Assembly: GCA_027458945.1 (NCBI GenBank) | Contig: DAIDOU010000268.1 | Coordinates: 1 to 9,983 of the forward strand | Length of the DNA: 9,983 nucleotides | Reading direction: 5' to 3' | Source of the DNA: Acidobacteriota bacterium | Lineage (GTDB): Bacteria > Acidobacteriota > Thermoanaerobaculia > Thermoanaerobaculales > Thermoanaerobaculaceae | Program-made: the position numbers and the translations under genes | The notes under the pieces: generated by a model | What the model was told of the DNA's origin: nothing | Databases searched by the model: none | What the model saw: the letters and a program-made list of their open reading frames with translations, nothing else | Part shown: positions 9,169-9,983 of the stretch, piece by piece | Layout of the letters: every line of letters begins with the position of its first letter | Position numbering within the stretch: position 1 is the stretch's first letter

Positions 9169-9181
9169 AAGGGGGGATGCG

Positions 9182-9983
9182 ATGAACGAAGACACGTCGA
9201 GGTTGCAGAAGACACTGTGGGTGATCGCGGGAGCCTTGGCGGTGATCGCGCTGGTGGCGGTCATCGGGCTCTTCTACCCGCACCCGACCGGCACCGATGT
9301 CGCCGGCACCATCGGGGGAGTCCAGAGGGCGGAAAGGTACCGGGCCGAGCAAATGGCCGACAAGGACGTGATCCTGAACCACCCCGAGGTCCAGGCACTC
9401 CTGCAGAACGACCAGGTCCAAAAGTTGATCAACAGCAAGGAGTTCCAGAAGGCGCTCGCGAATGGCGCGTTCGCCCGTGCGCTGGTCAACCAGGCGTTCC
9501 AGCAGGCAGCGTTGAACCCGGCGTTCCTCAACGCGATGAGGAATCCGGACGCTGCGGCGCTCGCGCAGGACGCGAGGTTCGCCGCCGCGATGAGGAGCCC
9601 GGACGCCGCGGCGCTCGTGCAGGACGCGAGGTTCGCCGCCGCGATGAGAAATCCGGATGCCGCCGCGCTCGTGCAGGATGCGAGGTTCGCCGCTGCGATG
9701 AGGAACCCGGACGCCGCGGCGCTCGTGCAGGACGCGAAGTTCGCCGCCGCGATGAGGAACCCGGACGCTGCGGCGCTCGTGCAGGATGCGAAGTTCGCCG
9801 CCGCGATGAGGAACCCGGACGCTGCGGCGCTCGTGCAGGACGCGAAGTTCGCCGCCGCGATGAGGAATCCGGACGCTGCGGCGCTCGTGCAGGACGCGAG
9901 GTTCGTCGCCGCGATGAGGAGCCCGGAGTTCCAGGCGGCGGTGCAAAGTGGTGCCTTCCAGCAGGCACTGGCGAGCCAGGCCT
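9182..9983 (+). CDS. Membrane-anchored protein with tandem 18-residue helical repeats (3' end outside window)
   Basis: The ATG at 9182 has AAGGGGGG 5 bases upstream; another ATG at 9177 stops after two codons. The frame is open to the window edge (267 codons). Residues 1-10 are polar with a Lys (K10), then a single hydrophobic segment, LWVIAGALAVIALVAVIGLF (about 12-31), acts as an anchor or uncleaved signal with the rest outside. Residues 60-118 hold short irregular repeats (HPEVQALLQ, KEFQKALANG, AFARALVNQ, NPAFLNAM). From 118 seven near-identical copies of AMRNPDAAALVQDARFAA follow, then a divergent eighth. The alternation of NP and F-x-x-A-M/L recalls STI1/DP-type helical repeats, which bind hydrophobic peptides in other proteins; this is a resemblance only. 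I do not recognise the family. It is divergent from the winged-helix/TPR regulator. Downstream genes are not visible. Confidence 0.85.
   Translation, partial: MNEDTSRLQKTLWVIAGALAVIALVAVIGLFYPHPTGTDVAGTIGGVQRAERYRAEQMADKDVILNHPEVQALLQNDQVQKLINSKEFQKALANGAFARALVNQAFQQAALNPAFLNAMRNPDAAALAQDARFAAAMRSPDAAALVQDARFAAAMRNPDAAALVQDARFAAAMRNPDAAALVQDAKFAAAMRNPDAAALVQDAKFAAAMRNPDAAALVQDAKFAAAMRNPDAAALVQDARFVAAMRSPEFQAAVQSGAFQQALASQA
9533..9910 (+). repeat. Seven tandem 54-bp coding repeats
   Basis: Units start at 9533, 9587, 9641, 9695, 9749, 9803 and 9857, each exactly 54 bases. A degenerate eighth begins at 9911. Copies differ by a few bases, mostly silent changes or AGG/AAG (Arg/Lys), AAT/AAC/AGC (Asn/Ser) and GCG/GTG (Ala/Val) swaps. 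Such close DNA identity points to recent duplication by slippage or unequal recombination. The period keeps the reading frame, so copy number can change without breaking the protein. Confidence 0.95.

Larger units (their letters stand above)
8787..9181. other. Divergent intergenic region between regulator and repeat protein
   Basis: This 395-base region contains the regulator's extended -10, an imperfect 25-bp dyad with TTGACA inside it (8954-8978), and a small ORF of doubtful status (8971-9168). A strong ribosome site for the gene at 9182 (AAGGGGGG, 9169-9176) is also present. I found no convincing -10 for the plus-strand gene and no RNA gene. Confidence 0.5.

Noticed and set aside
9533..9910. 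Possible CRISPR or non-coding satellite
   Set aside because: The 54-bp units have no unique spacers, keep the reading frame and vary mostly at silent or conservative positions, so this is a coding repeat.
9005..9946. A minus-strand frame with a repetitive PHRGGEPRVLHERR-like product
   Set aside because: It is the antisense reading of the 54-bp repeats. The plus-strand frame has a ribosome site, a membrane segment and sensible residue conservation.

Overview
The window is GC-rich with mostly compact gene spacing. It reads as a piece of chromosome from a free-living bacterium with an anaerobic or facultative metabolism. A large single-chain pyruvate:ferredoxin oxidoreductase points to low-oxygen metabolism. 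A regulator fusing a winged helix, a membrane segment and TPRs is a type greatly expanded in Acidobacteriota. Intergenic GGWCCAC heptamers and purine/pyrimidine stem-loops fit that group or a related environmental lineage. This placement is an inference from gene style; no 16S or marker gene is present to fix it.

Layout, left to right. (1) Positions 1-94, minus strand: the first 31 codons of a ThiI-like tRNA 4-thiouridine synthetase, cut by the window edge. (2) 236-1237, plus strand: a probably exported protein of unknown function, divergent from thiI. (3) 1238-1464: a convergent intergenic region with a long purine/pyrimidine stem-loop followed by TTTT, a perfect 8-bp GC hairpin, and ten tandem heptamers. 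(4) 6064 down to 1465, minus strand: a two-gene operon of nifJ (1198 aa, all cofactor ligands present) and, 10 bp further on, a dihydroorotate-dehydrogenase-like flavoprotein of 330 aa. A sigma70-type promoter and a CRP/FNR-like palindrome at the predicted transcription start precede it. (5) 6264-6368: a second copy of the heptamer plus pyrimidine-tract element. (6) 6415-6489, minus strand: tRNA-Glu(UUC) with encoded CCA. (7) 8786 down to 6648, minus strand: a membrane-anchored winged-helix/TPR regulator of 712 aa with an extended -10 promoter. (8) 8787-9181: a 395-bp intergenic region holding that promoter, a dyad and a doubtful small ORF. (9) 9182 to the right edge, plus strand: a membrane-anchored protein whose body is a run of nearly identical 54-bp (18-aa) repeats, truncated by the window end.

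Functionally, the core is pyruvate oxidation to acetyl-CoA and reduced ferredoxin (NifJ), with a flavoprotein translated from the same transcript. The regulator and the repeat protein are divergently arranged, so the regulator may control the repeat protein or respond with it, but this is inference. I see no phage, transposon, CRISPR or defence system. The observations most worth a second look are the recently amplified repeat protein, the paired composite intergenic elements, the nifJ operator, and the DHOD-like protein that lacks the usual catalytic residue.
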